Shown: one piece after another, positions 44,181 to 53,431 of the stretch
Position numbering within the stretch: the first letter of the stretch is position 1
Layout: each line of letters starts with the position of its first letter
Assembly: GCA_001184205.1 (NCBI GenBank)
Contig: LBMP01000005.1
Location: 124,001 to 188,000, forward strand
Direction: 5' to 3'
From: Desulfocarbo indianensis
GTDB lineage: Bacteria > Desulfobacterota > Desulfarculia > Desulfarculales > Desulfarculaceae
DNA: 64,000 nt
Program-made: the position numbers and the translations under genes
Notes under the pieces: model-generated
Told to the model about the DNA's origin: nothing
What the model saw: only the letters and a program-made list of their open reading frames with translations
Database searches by the model: none

Positions 44181-44835
44181 AGCCAAGACGCCTTATCTCC
44201 TGGCCGCGGCCGGCCTGCTTTTATTGGCGGCCCTGGCCGGCTACCTGGGCAGCGAGGTGCAACCCCAGGAGCTGCGGGCCCCTCTGGATCATCTGCCCAG
44301 GGTGATCGAGGGCTGGCAGGCCATTGCCCCGGACCACAGGCTGGACAGCCGCACCCTGCAACTGCTCAAGCCCCAGAACTATCTGCTGCGCAATTACCAA
44401 AAGAACGGCCGCGAGATAGTCTTGTTCGTGGCCTATTTCGGGATGCAGCAGGAGGGGCAGATCATTCATTCGCCGCGCAATTGCCTGCCCGGCGCGGGAT
44501 GGGAGATCGTCGCGCGACGCCAGGTCCCGGTGCCCAGCGCCACGGGCCCCGGCTGGCTGGTGAATCATTTGATTCTGCAAAGCGAGCTGGAACGGCTCAG
44601 CGTGCTTTATTGGTATCAGGGAAGGGGCAAGGTGGAGCCCGACGAATACTGGGATCGTATCCGCCTCATCACCGACGCCATCAGCCTGCGCCGCAACGAC
44701 GGCGCCTTGCTGCGCATAACGACCGTTTTCCCCCGGCAGGCGGGCCAAGACGTTCTGGATCAGGAAATCAAGTTGGCCGAGGCCTTGATACCGGCCATGG
44801 AAAAACTTCTTCCACCGGTGGCTTCCCAACCGTGA
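44170..44835 (+). CDS. epsI: EpsI-family exosortase-associated protein
   Basis: The 221-residue protein has an N-terminal TM (about 8-26) and a soluble EpsI domain with IEGWQAIAPDHRLD, LFVAYFGMQQEGQIIHSPRN, CLPGAGWEI and LYWYQGRG. The Cys-rich HSPRNCLPG motif is the family hallmark. EpsI proteins co-occur with exosortase and are needed for EPS in some species; the exact step is unknown. It overlaps the exosortase gene by 11 nt. Confidence 0.92.
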   Translation: MPAKAKTPYLLAAAGLLLLAALAGYLGSEVQPQELRAPLDHLPRVIEGWQAIAPDHRLDSRTLQLLKPQNYLLRNYQKNGREIVLFVAYFGMQQEGQIIHSPRNCLPGAGWEIVARRQVPVPSATGPGWLVNHLILQSELERLSVLYWYQGRGKVEPDEYWDRIRLITDAISLRRNDGALLRITTVFPRQAGQDVLDQEIKLAEALIPAMEKLLPPVASQP

Positions 44836-44855
44836 TCCAACGGGGGCGTTGAGTT

Positions 44856-46112
44856 TTGGGATTTTTCTTCACGGTTCTTTACGTCATCATCATTTTCGTG
44901 CGCCCCCAGGAATTCGTGGAGGCCATGCACGCCTGGCCCATTTTGGACGTGATGGCGGCATTCAGCATTTCAGCCGTGTTTCTGGAAGGCGGCTTCACAG
45001 CCGATACCTGGAAGCGCTCTCCCCTCAACGCGCTCATGCTTTGGTTCTGGATTGCGCTGATCCTGTCCCATTTGACCTCGGCGAACTTTTGGGGCACCCG
45101 CCTGGCCTTCTTCAGCTTCGCCACGGTGGAGATCGTCTACTTCCTCATCATCTTTTCGGTAAACACCTTCAAGCGGCTCAAGATATTCACCTGGGCCCTG
45201 GTGCTCATGGGCTTTTTTCTGGCCGTGCAGTCCATATGGCAATCCTACACCGGCGTGGGCCTGGTGGGCGGCACGGCCCTGCAGCGCGGCGAACTGCTGC
45301 AGGCCAGGGGCATCGGCATATTCCAGGATCCCAACGACCTTGCCTTGAACATCGTCTGCTTCCTACCCTTTGTGCTGCCCCATTTTCACAAGTATTTTCT
45401 CTCGCGCACCTGGATCACCGGCGTGCTGCTGCTGCTGCCCATGGCCACCGGCGTCATGTACACCCGCTCCCGGGGCGGCATCCTGGGCATGGCCGTGGTT
45501 TTTTGGTACTACTTCCGCCGCCGGGTCGGCCTGGTGCTGTCCATCGGCGTGCTCCTGTTCATGGCCTCCCTTATCCTCACCCTGCCCCGCTTCGGCTCCA
45601 CCAACGTGGACGATGCCTCCACCCGCACCCGCATGGAGCACTGGGCGTCGGGATTGGCCTTCTTCAAGCAGCATCCCTTGTTCGGCCTGGGCTTCGAGCA
45701 GTTCACGGAACATCATTATCAGACCGCCCACAATTCTTTCGTGCTGGTGCTGGCGGAAGCCGGTTTCGTGGGGGCCTTTTTTTGGATAGCCCTTTTTCTG
45801 CAGGGCTTCAGGGAGCTTTTCCGTTTGGGCAAGCTGCCCCACGCTCCCCCCTGGCTGGAGCCTCAACTCTCCGGCCTCACCGGGGCCCTCATCGGTTGGC
45901 TGGTGTGCGGCTTCTTCCTGAGCCAAACCTACAAATTCACCAGCTATATCCTGCTGGCTCTGGTGGTGGCCACGCTTAACGTCCTGCACAATGAAGGCTA
46001 CACGGTCAGCCACCCCTGGTCCGGCCGCATGACCGTCATCACCCTGGCGGCCACCGTGGGGGCCGTGGTGTTCATGCACATCATGCTGCGGCTGCTCTGG
46101 GGAATGGTGTAA
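44856..46112 (+). CDS. O-antigen ligase/polymerase-like membrane protein
   Basis: The 418-residue protein has about ten TM helices. Features of the Wzy/WaaL class are a long periplasmic loop with TRSRGGILGM and a conserved LFGLGFEQFTEHHYQTAHNS segment, then late TMs. It probably polymerises or ligates EPS repeats. Start is TTG at 44856, with a G-rich site upstream. It follows EpsI by 20 nt, as in exosortase loci. No flippase (Wzx) is nearby. Confidence 0.87.
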   Translation: MGFFFTVLYVIIIFVRPQEFVEAMHAWPILDVMAAFSISAVFLEGGFTADTWKRSPLNALMLWFWIALILSHLTSANFWGTRLAFFSFATVEIVYFLIIFSVNTFKRLKIFTWALVLMGFFLAVQSIWQSYTGVGLVGGTALQRGELLQARGIGIFQDPNDLALNIVCFLPFVLPHFHKYFLSRTWITGVLLLLPMATGVMYTRSRGGILGMAVVFWYYFRRRVGLVLSIGVLLFMASLILTLPRFGSTNVDDASTRTRMEHWASGLAFFKQHPLFGLGFEQFTEHHYQTAHNSFVLVLAEAGFVGAFFWIALFLQGFRELFRLGKLPHAPPWLEPQLSGLTGALIGWLVCGFFLSQTYKFTSYILLALVVATLNVLHNEGYTVSHPWSGRMTVITLAATVGAVVFMHIMLRLLWGMV

Positions 46113-46126
46113 TAGGGAGAGGGTAC

Positions 46127-47179
46127 GTGATCCACGCCGCTGAAAAATGGCTGTTGCCATACCTGGCCCAGGCCTTGCGGCCGGCGACCAGGTCCGGGTC
46201 CGGCCGTCCCCTCACCATCTTGTTGGCGGTGGCGGATCACTTCGAACCGCTGGGCAAGGGGGCCGGCCAGGAGCGGGCCCTGGCCCGGGTGGCCGCTTGG
46301 GAAAAAGGCTTGCCCGTCTTGCTGGAGGGGCTGCGCGGGGCTGACGGCCGGCCTCCCAGGCATGATTTTTTCTATCCGCTGGATGAATACCATCCGGAGA
46401 TTATGGACCGTCTGGCCGCTCTTAGGGAGCGCGGCCTGGGCGAGGTGGAAGTCCACCTGCACCACCAGGGAGAATCCTCCGCCCAACTGGAAGACATGCT
46501 GGCCGCCTACGTGGAGCTGCTGCACCAGCGCCATGGCCTCTTGCGCCGCGCCGCTTCGGGCGGATTGACCTACGGTTTCATTCACGGCAACTGGGCTCTG
46601 GACAACGCCCTGCCGGGCGGGCGCTGGTGCGGGGTGAACGACGAGCTGGCCATCCTGGCGCGGACCGGCTGCTTCGCGGATTTCACCCTGCCGGCGGCGC
46701 CCAGTCCGGCCCAGACCCGGACCATCAATTCCATTTACTACGCCACCGACGACCCGGTTAAACCCCGCAGTCACGAATACGGCCGGGCGGCGGCGGCGGG
46801 CAAAGCCCCCTCCGGCGACCTTTTATTGATCCAGGGCGTGCTGGCCCTGAACTGGCGGCGGCGCAAGCATGGTCTGTTGCCCAGCCTGGAAAATTCCGAA
46901 CTGGGCTGGCACCGCCCCGCCTCGCTGGAACGCATGGAAATTTGGCTGCGTTACGCGCCACGGGTGGCCGGGGCGCATGACGTTTGCTTCATCAAGCTGC
47001 ATTGCCACGGAGCCCCGGAGGAGCACCACCAGGCTTTGTTGGGGCCAGCTATGCGGAAATTTTACGAAAACATTCTAAGCCGCTACAATGATGGTATTGA
47101 CTACCGCCTATGTTTCGTAAGCTGCTGGGAAATGGCCCAGGCAGTGCACGCACTCGAAGAGGGGGGTAAATTAGGTTGA
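46127..47179 (+). CDS. Polysaccharide deacetylase-like EPS-locus protein
   Basis: The 350-residue soluble protein has no signal. Motifs hint at a deacetylase/glycoside-hydrolase (NodB-like) barrel: LLAVADHFEPLG near the start, HDFFYPLDEYHP, VEVHLHHQGE, GFIHGNWALDN and FIKLHCHGAPEEHH near the end. The His/Asp pattern suggests a metal site, but the classical TFDDG motif is absent. It overlaps the heparinase-like gene by 4 nt (TTGA). A role in modifying or checking the polysaccharide is inference. Confidence 0.65.
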   Translation: MIHAAEKWLLPYLAQALRPATRSGSGRPLTILLAVADHFEPLGKGAGQERALARVAAWEKGLPVLLEGLRGADGRPPRHDFFYPLDEYHPEIMDRLAALRERGLGEVEVHLHHQGESSAQLEDMLAAYVELLHQRHGLLRRAASGGLTYGFIHGNWALDNALPGGRWCGVNDELAILARTGCFADFTLPAAPSPAQTRTINSIYYATDDPVKPRSHEYGRAAAAGKAPSGDLLLIQGVLALNWRRRKHGLLPSLENSELGWHRPASLERMEIWLRYAPRVAGAHDVCFIKLHCHGAPEEHHQALLGPAMRKFYENILSRYNDGIDYRLCFVSCWEMAQAVHALEEGGKLG

Positions 47180-49812
47180 CGCTCATCCGACTATTAGCCG
47201 GTTCCTGCCTGCTTCTCCTGGCGCTGTGGTCCTGGCCGGCCGCCGGGCAAGAGCCCGCCGCCGTGGGCGGCGCCCCGGCGGCCAAGCCGGCCGCCCCCAA
47301 GACCGAACCCTACGAGAACCTGGGGCCGCACCCGCGCATCTGGCTGGGACCGGAGAGATTGCGGCGGCTGCGCGGCATGGCGGCCAGGCAGACTTACAAC
47401 TGGCGCCACCTCATCACCTGGGCCGAAGCGCCGGATAGAGCTAAAACCCGCCCCCAGGACGGCCCCGGCCTGGCCTTGGCCGCCTTGATCCTGGCCCAGG
47501 ACCGCCCGGAGCAGGCCCGCCGCCTGGGCAAGTTGGCGGCGGCCTGCGCGCTGAAAGCCGCCCCCCAGGCCAAGGTCGAGCGCGCCGGCAACCGGGAATT
47601 GCGCTTCAGCGGCCCCTCCCGCAGCGGAGCCGAGTTGTGGGAGGAAGGCTACGGCCTCCTTGCCCTGCCCAAGCCGGCGGGGGAACATTGGCGCATAGAA
47701 CGCTACGAGGAAAACCGGCTGCTGGTGAAAGCCGGCCAAGCCGCCCTCAGCCAGAGCGCCGCGCGGGGAGACGCGGCCCTGTTTCTCTTGGACGACTTGA
47801 GCGAGGCCAACCAGCGGGTGGGCTGGGTGGCCCTGACCCTGGATTGGGGATGGGATTTCTTCACGCCCGAGCAGCGCGGCCTCCTGGCGGCCTGGCTGGT
47901 GGCCCAGGCCCAGGTCTTCGCCGATGAGGGGCGTGGCTGCTTTACGCCCCAGGCCATGGCCGCCCTGCGCCTCACCGCGCTGGCGGGCATCGCCGCCCAG
48001 GGCGGCCATCCCGGAGCGCAAGCCCTCATCGCCCAATGCCTGGAGCAACACTTTGACGCCGAGATACTGCCCTGCCTGAAGAACGCCGGCCAGGGCGGGG
48101 CCTGGTTCGGCGGCGAAGCCGAAGGCGCCCTGGCCGGCCTGGATATGTTGGAGTTTGCGGCCGCCGTGCAAAGCTCCCTGGGCCTGGATCTCAGCCAGAG
48201 CGCCTCCTGGTTCGGCGAGCGGCTCGCGCACCTTTGCGCCAGTCTGCTGCCCGGCGTCAATCTCACCCCTCGCGGGCCCTATCATCCGGTCGCCTCCCTG
48301 GGGGATCAGATAATCCCCGAGGAGGAGACCGCGGACCTGGTGCGCCTGCAAATGCTGATCCTCTTGGCCCTGCAGCCCCAGAACCCATCCGCCGGGCTGG
48401 CCCGCGCCCAGGTGGCGAGCCGCCGGGACGCCGGGCTTGCGACGCCGGGCCGCCTGGCCCAGGAGCTGCTCTGGGCCGCGCCGGAATCCGGCGAGGAAGC
48501 GTTGGCCTTCGCGCCCCTGGTCAATGTGGCGCCCGCCGCCGGGCTGGCTTATTCGCGTAGCGACTGGAGCCCCCTGGCCACCTGGCTGGCCTTTTCCTGC
48601 GGGCCCCATTACACGCAGAGCCAGCACCTGGCCGCGGGTTCGCTTATGATCTGGCGGCGGGGCTATCTGCTTCCCCACGCGGGCGGTTACGACGGCCCCG
48701 CCACGCCCCACGCCCTTAATTACGCCACGCGCAGCGCGGCGCACAACACGGTGCTCATTCATGACCCGGCCGAGTATTCCTGGCTGGACATGCGGCGGGG
48801 AATCAAACCCAAAGGCTCTTATGCCAACGACGGCGGCCAGCGCTCCTGGACCCTGTTCGGCGACCAGGGCCAGGCCCTGCGCACCGCGCCCTGGACCGCC
48901 TCCGGCTGGGAATCCGGCCCGGCGCCCTGGAACAAGCTGCGCCAGCTCTACGGTGTGGCCAATATCGCCGCCAGCGCGGAGATGCCGCGCTATTTCTACG
49001 TGCGCGGCGAAATGACCAAGGCCTACCAGGGCAGCACCGCCAAGGCCAGCCGGGTGGTGCGCCATGTGTTCCATCTCCGGGCCGGCGGTCCCCAGGATTT
49101 CAAGGCCCCGGAAGCGGTGGCGGTGATCGACGACGTGGTCCTGACGCGGCCCGGCTTGTACACCCGCTTCGCCCTGCATTTCCCCGCGCGCCCCCAATTG
49201 CCCGAAGGCTTGCAGGCGCTGGGGCCCGGCCGCCTGCAAGGTCCCCTGGACCGCCTCAGCTACCAGAACCCCGGCCGGGGCCGCCTGGAGGTCAGGTGCT
49301 TGTGGCCCCTGGAAAGCCAGGCCTGGGTATATGGCGGCGAAACCGCCGGCAGTTGGGTGGCGGGCAAAAACTATCCGCCCCAGGCCCCGGCGGCCAACCC
49401 GGCCCCCTGGCGGGTGGAGATCGGCGGCCACGATGAGCAGGCCCTGGCCACCCCCATGGTGCACGTCATGTTCCCGGCGGACGCCGAGGACCCGCCCGCG
49501 CCGGAGGTTACGCTGCTCATCAGCGACCAGCCGGAGATCAAGGGCCTGGTGGTGCATGATCCCCGTTGGCCCCGGGTGGTGGCGGTGCGCCTGGGCCAGC
49601 CGGACCCCAAGGCGGAGCTGCGCTACGTGGCGCCGCCCGGTCAGACCCGCCATCTGGTGGCGGGATTGGCGCCGGGGGTCAGCTACCGGGTGGAGGCGCT
49701 GCAAGACCTGGTCAAGCTCAGCCCCGGACCGGGGTTGCAAGCCGGCCCCGCCGGGGAGCTTAGTTTCCTCATTGAACGAGCCGCCGCGGCCGACCCTGAA
49801 AAGGCGCCTTGA
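47176..49812 (+). CDS. Heparinase II/III-family secreted protein
   Basis: The 878-residue protein has a signal peptide (about 1-24, AAGQE). An alpha-helical toroid (about 35-440) and a C-terminal heparinase II/III beta domain (about 450-720) follow. The latter has YTQSQHLAAGSLMIWRRGYL and RSAAHNTVLIHDP with catalytic His/Tyr-type residues. A last Ig-like or beta domain (about 740-870) comes at the end. It probably lyses a uronate-containing polysaccharide in the periplasm. The TTG start overlaps the previous stop. Its place in the EPS operon suggests degrading mis-routed or trimming exported polymer. Confidence 0.83.
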   Translation: MTLIRLLAGSCLLLLALWSWPAAGQEPAAVGGAPAAKPAAPKTEPYENLGPHPRIWLGPERLRRLRGMAARQTYNWRHLITWAEAPDRAKTRPQDGPGLALAALILAQDRPEQARRLGKLAAACALKAAPQAKVERAGNRELRFSGPSRSGAELWEEGYGLLALPKPAGEHWRIERYEENRLLVKAGQAALSQSAARGDAALFLLDDLSEANQRVGWVALTLDWGWDFFTPEQRGLLAAWLVAQAQVFADEGRGCFTPQAMAALRLTALAGIAAQGGHPGAQALIAQCLEQHFDAEILPCLKNAGQGGAWFGGEAEGALAGLDMLEFAAAVQSSLGLDLSQSASWFGERLAHLCASLLPGVNLTPRGPYHPVASLGDQIIPEEETADLVRLQMLILLALQPQNPSAGLARAQVASRRDAGLATPGRLAQELLWAAPESGEEALAFAPLVNVAPAAGLAYSRSDWSPLATWLAFSCGPHYTQSQHLAAGSLMIWRRGYLLPHAGGYDGPATPHALNYATRSAAHNTVLIHDPAEYSWLDMRRGIKPKGSYANDGGQRSWTLFGDQGQALRTAPWTASGWESGPAPWNKLRQLYGVANIAASAEMPRYFYVRGEMTKAYQGSTAKASRVVRHVFHLRAGGPQDFKAPEAVAVIDDVVLTRPGLYTRFALHFPARPQLPEGLQALGPGRLQGPLDRLSYQNPGRGRLEVRCLWPLESQAWVYGGETAGSWVAGKNYPPQAPAANPAPWRVEIGGHDEQALATPMVHVMFPADAEDPPAPEVTLLISDQPEIKGLVVHDPRWPRVVAVRLGQPDPKAELRYVAPPGQTRHLVAGLAPGVSYRVEALQDLVKLSPGPGLQAGPAGELSFLIERAAAADPEKAP

Positions 49813-49954
49813 GCATGGAGCAACCTTTCTGCAAAATGTATTTATCAGTTTCAGCGGCGGATGGTCCCGCAGAGGATAAGCTTGCCCTCGCGCCCTCAAC
49901 CATTATCTGCACCCGCCTGGCGGCCAAGCCCCGCGCGGCTGGGGGAGAGAAGCC

Positions 49955-52345
49955 ATGCCTTACTTGTCTCGTTTAATAAGCATCGCGCTCTGCGCACTCG
50001 TGTTGGCGCCTTTGGCGACCGCCTCCCCCGCCTGGGCGGGCAAACAGGATAACCTGAACCGCGGCCTGGAATATTACAACGAGGGTAAGTTCCGGGAGGC
50101 GGAGCTGGAATTCCGCAACGCCCTCAAGGAGGACCCGCGCTACGCCGACGCCCATTACCGGCTGGCCCTCACCTATTTGAAATTGGGTGAGCTGGCGCAG
50201 GCCTACCGCATGTTTTTCAACGTGGTCACCTTGAACCCGGACAACCTGGACGCCCAGGTCCGCATGGGGCAGATCGCCCTGTTGGCCGGCCGGGCCGCCG
50301 AGGCGGAGGAACGCGCCCAGACCGTGCTGCAAAAGGAGCCGAGCAACGTGGACGCCCTGGTGCTCCTGGGCCAGGCCTACGGCCAGCGGCAGCAGCCGCA
50401 ACAGGCGGTGCAGACCCTGGAGAAGGCGCTGGGCCTGGCTCCGGAAAGGGCGGACATCCACGTCCTGTTGGGCCAGCAATTCCAGGAAGACAACCTCTTT
50501 GACAAGGCCGAGGAGCAATTCCGCCTGGCCACCAAGCTGGCGCCCAAGCTGCTCACCCCCCGCCTGCTCCTGGTGCGCCTGCTGCTGAATCAGGGCCTGC
50601 AGGACAAGGCCTCGCAGGCGCTGCAGGAAGCCGCCGAGTCCCATCCCCAGGAGGCGCGCCTGCATCTCATGCTGGTGGAGCTGTTGGTGCGCCAGCATAA
50701 AACCGGCGAGGCGGAAAAGACCCTCAAGGATTTGGTGGCCCGGTTCCCCAACGAGGAGCGTTTCCGCCTGGCGCTGGCCAGGCTTTACGCCACCAACGAC
50801 CAGACCAGCCTGGCCGAGCAGACCTACCTGGAAGCGGTGCGCCTGTTCCCCAAATCCATCTGGCCCCTGCTGATGAGCGCGCGCTTCTACGCCATGGTGG
50901 GCGATGAGCGGCAAGCCCAGGCTTATCTCAAGCTCGCCGCCCAGCTCGATCCCAAATCGCCGGTGCCGCCCAACGCCATGGCGGAGCTGGCCCTGGAGCA
51001 GGGCCGAGTGGACGAGGCCGCCGCCCTGCTGGAGAAAGTCGAGAAGGAGTATCCGGACGACATCGCCGCCAAGATCCTGCGCGCCCGCATAATGCTGCGC
51101 AAGGGCCAGCGGGACCAATCGGTGGCGCTTTTGACCGAGGTGCTTCGCACCGTGCCCGATGATCCCGAGGCGCTTTTCCGGCGGGCCCAGGCCTTCGCCG
51201 CCCTGCAGCGGCCCCAGTTGGCCAAGGCCGATCTGGTTAAGGCCCTCAAGGTGGACCCCAACAACCTGCGGGTCAGCTTCATGCTGGCCATGCTGCACGC
51301 CCAAGCCGGCGAATATTTGCAGGCCATCACCCAGGTCGACCGCATCCTGACCGAGCAGCCGGCCAACCTGGCGGCGCTGGAGATGCGCGGCCGGCTCTAT
51401 CTGGCCCAGGGCGCTTACGTCAAGGCGCGGCAGGATTTTCAGGCCTTGATCGACAAGGCTCCCAAATCGGCCATGGGCTACCTCCGCATGGGCATCCTGG
51501 CCCAGACCCAAGGCCAGGCGGACCAGGCCGAATCCTATTACCGCCAGGCCGTGGAGCGCAACGTCAACGACATGGACGCCCTGATGCGGCTGGCCTTTTT
51601 GCTAATGGATAACAAACAGCCCCAAAAGGCCATCGATCTGGTCAGCGGCCAACTGGCCAAGATGCAGCGCAAGGATTTGGCCCATAACCTTTTGGGCGAT
51701 ATCTATCAGGCCGAAAAGCAATACGCCAAGGCGAGCCAGGAATACAAGGCGGCCCTGGCCCTCAACCCCAAGCTGATCGGTTCCTACATGGGCCTGGCCA
51801 CGGCGGCGCGGGCCCAAAAAGACCTCAACGCGGCCTTGGGCTATCTGGACAAGGCCGTGGAACTGGCGCCCATGAGCTCTTCGGCCTGGTCGGCGCGGGG
51901 CGATCTGCGCGAGGCCATGGGCAAGGAGGCCGAGGCGGCCAAGGATTACCGCCAGGCCCTGGCCATAAATCCGGACTTCATTCCCGCCCTCAACAACCTG
52001 GCTTTCATTCTCACCCGCCAGGGCGGCGACAAGAACCTCAACGAGGCGCTTCCCATGGCGCAGCGCGCCAAGCGGCTGGCCCCCGGCGACCCCAGGGTGA
52101 GCGACACCATGGGCTGGATATTGGCCCAGCGCCAGGCCTGGCTCAGCGCGATCCAGGAGCTGGAAGAAATTGTGCGGCAGGAGCCCGACAATCCCACCTT
52201 CCTCTATCACCTGGCTTATGCCTACTCGGGCATGAAAAAGCCTGACAAAGCCAAGCCGCTTTTGGAAAAGGCCCTGGCCGTGGGAGGCAATTTCCCGGAA
52301 CGCAAGGCGGCGGAAGAACTGCTCGCCAGCCTGAAAGCCCAGTAG
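49955..52345 (+). CDS. PrsT-like TPR protein of the exosortase EPS system
   Basis: This 796-residue exported protein has a signal peptide (about 1-28, PAWAGKQ) and then about 20 tetratricopeptide repeats to the C-terminus (pattern A..GLEYYNEGKFREAELEFRNA, KEDPRYADAHYRLA). It resembles PrsT of exosortase loci, which is a lipoprotein, but no lipobox Cys is here. TPRs probably scaffold the EPS machinery in the periplasm. It starts 142 nt after the heparinase gene; that gap shows nothing clear. Confidence 0.88.
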   Translation: MPYLSRLISIALCALVLAPLATASPAWAGKQDNLNRGLEYYNEGKFREAELEFRNALKEDPRYADAHYRLALTYLKLGELAQAYRMFFNVVTLNPDNLDAQVRMGQIALLAGRAAEAEERAQTVLQKEPSNVDALVLLGQAYGQRQQPQQAVQTLEKALGLAPERADIHVLLGQQFQEDNLFDKAEEQFRLATKLAPKLLTPRLLLVRLLLNQGLQDKASQALQEAAESHPQEARLHLMLVELLVRQHKTGEAEKTLKDLVARFPNEERFRLALARLYATNDQTSLAEQTYLEAVRLFPKSIWPLLMSARFYAMVGDERQAQAYLKLAAQLDPKSPVPPNAMAELALEQGRVDEAAALLEKVEKEYPDDIAAKILRARIMLRKGQRDQSVALLTEVLRTVPDDPEALFRRAQAFAALQRPQLAKADLVKALKVDPNNLRVSFMLAMLHAQAGEYLQAITQVDRILTEQPANLAALEMRGRLYLAQGAYVKARQDFQALIDKAPKSAMGYLRMGILAQTQGQADQAESYYRQAVERNVNDMDALMRLAFLLMDNKQPQKAIDLVSGQLAKMQRKDLAHNLLGDIYQAEKQYAKASQEYKAALALNPKLIGSYMGLATAARAQKDLNAALGYLDKAVELAPMSSSAWSARGDLREAMGKEAEAAKDYRQALAINPDFIPALNNLAFILTRQGGDKNLNEALPMAQRAKRLAPGDPRVSDTMGWILAQRQAWLSAIQELEEIVRQEPDNPTFLYHLAYAYSGMKKPDKAKPLLEKALAVGGNFPERKAAEELLASLKAQ

Positions 52346-52378
52346 GCATCCCAGCGTGCCAAAGGAGCCGGCAACGCC

Positions 52379-53431
52379 ATGAAGCGTTACTCCCCGTTGA
52401 AACGCCCAAGACACTGGCTGCCAAGCTTGTTGGGCCTGCTTTGCTTGCTCCATGCCGTTCTGTCCGCCGCCCCGGCCCCGGCCTGGCAGGTGGAACTGAA
52501 GGTGATGTCCTACAACGTCCGCAAGGGGGTGGACGCCAATCAACAGAGGGCCATCTTTGAAGTGCAGCGCGTGGTGGCCGGCCAATTGCCGGATTTACTG
52601 GCCGTGCAGGAGATCGACGAAAAGGACGCGGGGCTTTTGGCGCGGACCAGCGGATTCGCCCACCACGCCACGGTGCGCGCCTATGGCCCTGAAAATTGGC
52701 GGCCGCGGCTGGCCGTGTTCAGCCGCTGGCCCATCACCATAACCGCCCTGCCCCTGGCCAACAGCAAGGGGCAGCGGAAATTCGCCAAGGCGGTCATCGA
52801 TATGCAGGGCATACCCCTGGTTTTCTACGCGGCCCATTTCTCGCGGGAAGGGCTGGTGGATTCCGGCGGCAAGGGGCTCCTCAAGGAAGTGCTGGGCATG
52901 AGTTCGCGCTCCGATCAGATGGCCAGCATAGTGGACGATATCAAAGCCGACCGTCACCGCTACCGCATCCTGGCCGGCGATTTGAACACCTTTCCCCTTT
53001 CCGCCCCCTACCGCCAACTATCCGAGGTAATGCAAGACGCCTTCCCCGATATGTTAGGCAAGGGCAGCTACAAGGTTTCCGAAATCAAGGGCGGCAGATT
53101 CCAGGACATGCCCAGCCCCAAGATCGACCACATCTTTCACGGCCAGGGCATGAAAGCCCTGAGCGCCCAAGTGGTGGAGGATGGCCCCTCGGATCACTAC
53201 CCGGTGACGGCGCTCCTGGCCTTGCAGGTGAGCGGCCATGGTTTGGGGCCGGGCGAAATCAAGTCGGCCCAGGAAACGCTGCGCGGCTTGGGCCTGGGCT
53301 CCCTCCAGCCCAGCGGCGAAATGGACCCGGCGACCCGCCGGGCCATTGCCCGCTTCCAGAAAACCCACAACCTGACCATCGACGGCAACCTCAACCCCGA
53401 GACCTGGCGCAAGCTGCGGCAAATGCGCTAA
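52379..53431 (+). CDS. Secreted endonuclease/exonuclease/phosphatase domain - peptidoglycan-binding fusion
   Basis: The 350-residue protein has a signal peptide (about 1-35). An EEP domain (about 40-285) shows SYNVRKGV, VQEIDEKDAG, RILAGDLNTF and PSDHYPV, with the expected catalytic Asn, Glu, Asp and His. A C-terminal peptidoglycan-binding domain (about 290-350) shows SAQETLRGLGLG ... GEMDPATRRAIARFQKTHNL. EEP enzymes hydrolyse nucleic-acid or lipid phosphodiesters. Wall-bound by its second domain, it could clip a lipid-linked or extracellular phosphodiester. Its stop overlaps the convergent GT2 stop by 4 nt. Confidence 0.85.
   Translation: MKRYSPLKRPRHWLPSLLGLLCLLHAVLSAAPAPAWQVELKVMSYNVRKGVDANQQRAIFEVQRVVAGQLPDLLAVQEIDEKDAGLLARTSGFAHHATVRAYGPENWRPRLAVFSRWPITITALPLANSKGQRKFAKAVIDMQGIPLVFYAAHFSREGLVDSGGKGLLKEVLGMSSRSDQMASIVDDIKADRHRYRILAGDLNTFPLSAPYRQLSEVMQDAFPDMLGKGSYKVSEIKGGRFQDMPSPKIDHIFHGQGMKALSAQVVEDGPSDHYPVTALLALQVSGHGLGPGEIKSAQETLRGLGLGSLQPSGEMDPATRRAIARFQKTHNLTIDGNLNPETWRKLRQMR

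Noticed and set aside
47194-49899. Very long minus-strand reading frame opposite the heparinase-like gene
   Set aside because: Low-complexity Gly/Ala/Arg/Pro-rich composition with no domain, while the plus frame has a signal peptide and family motifs.
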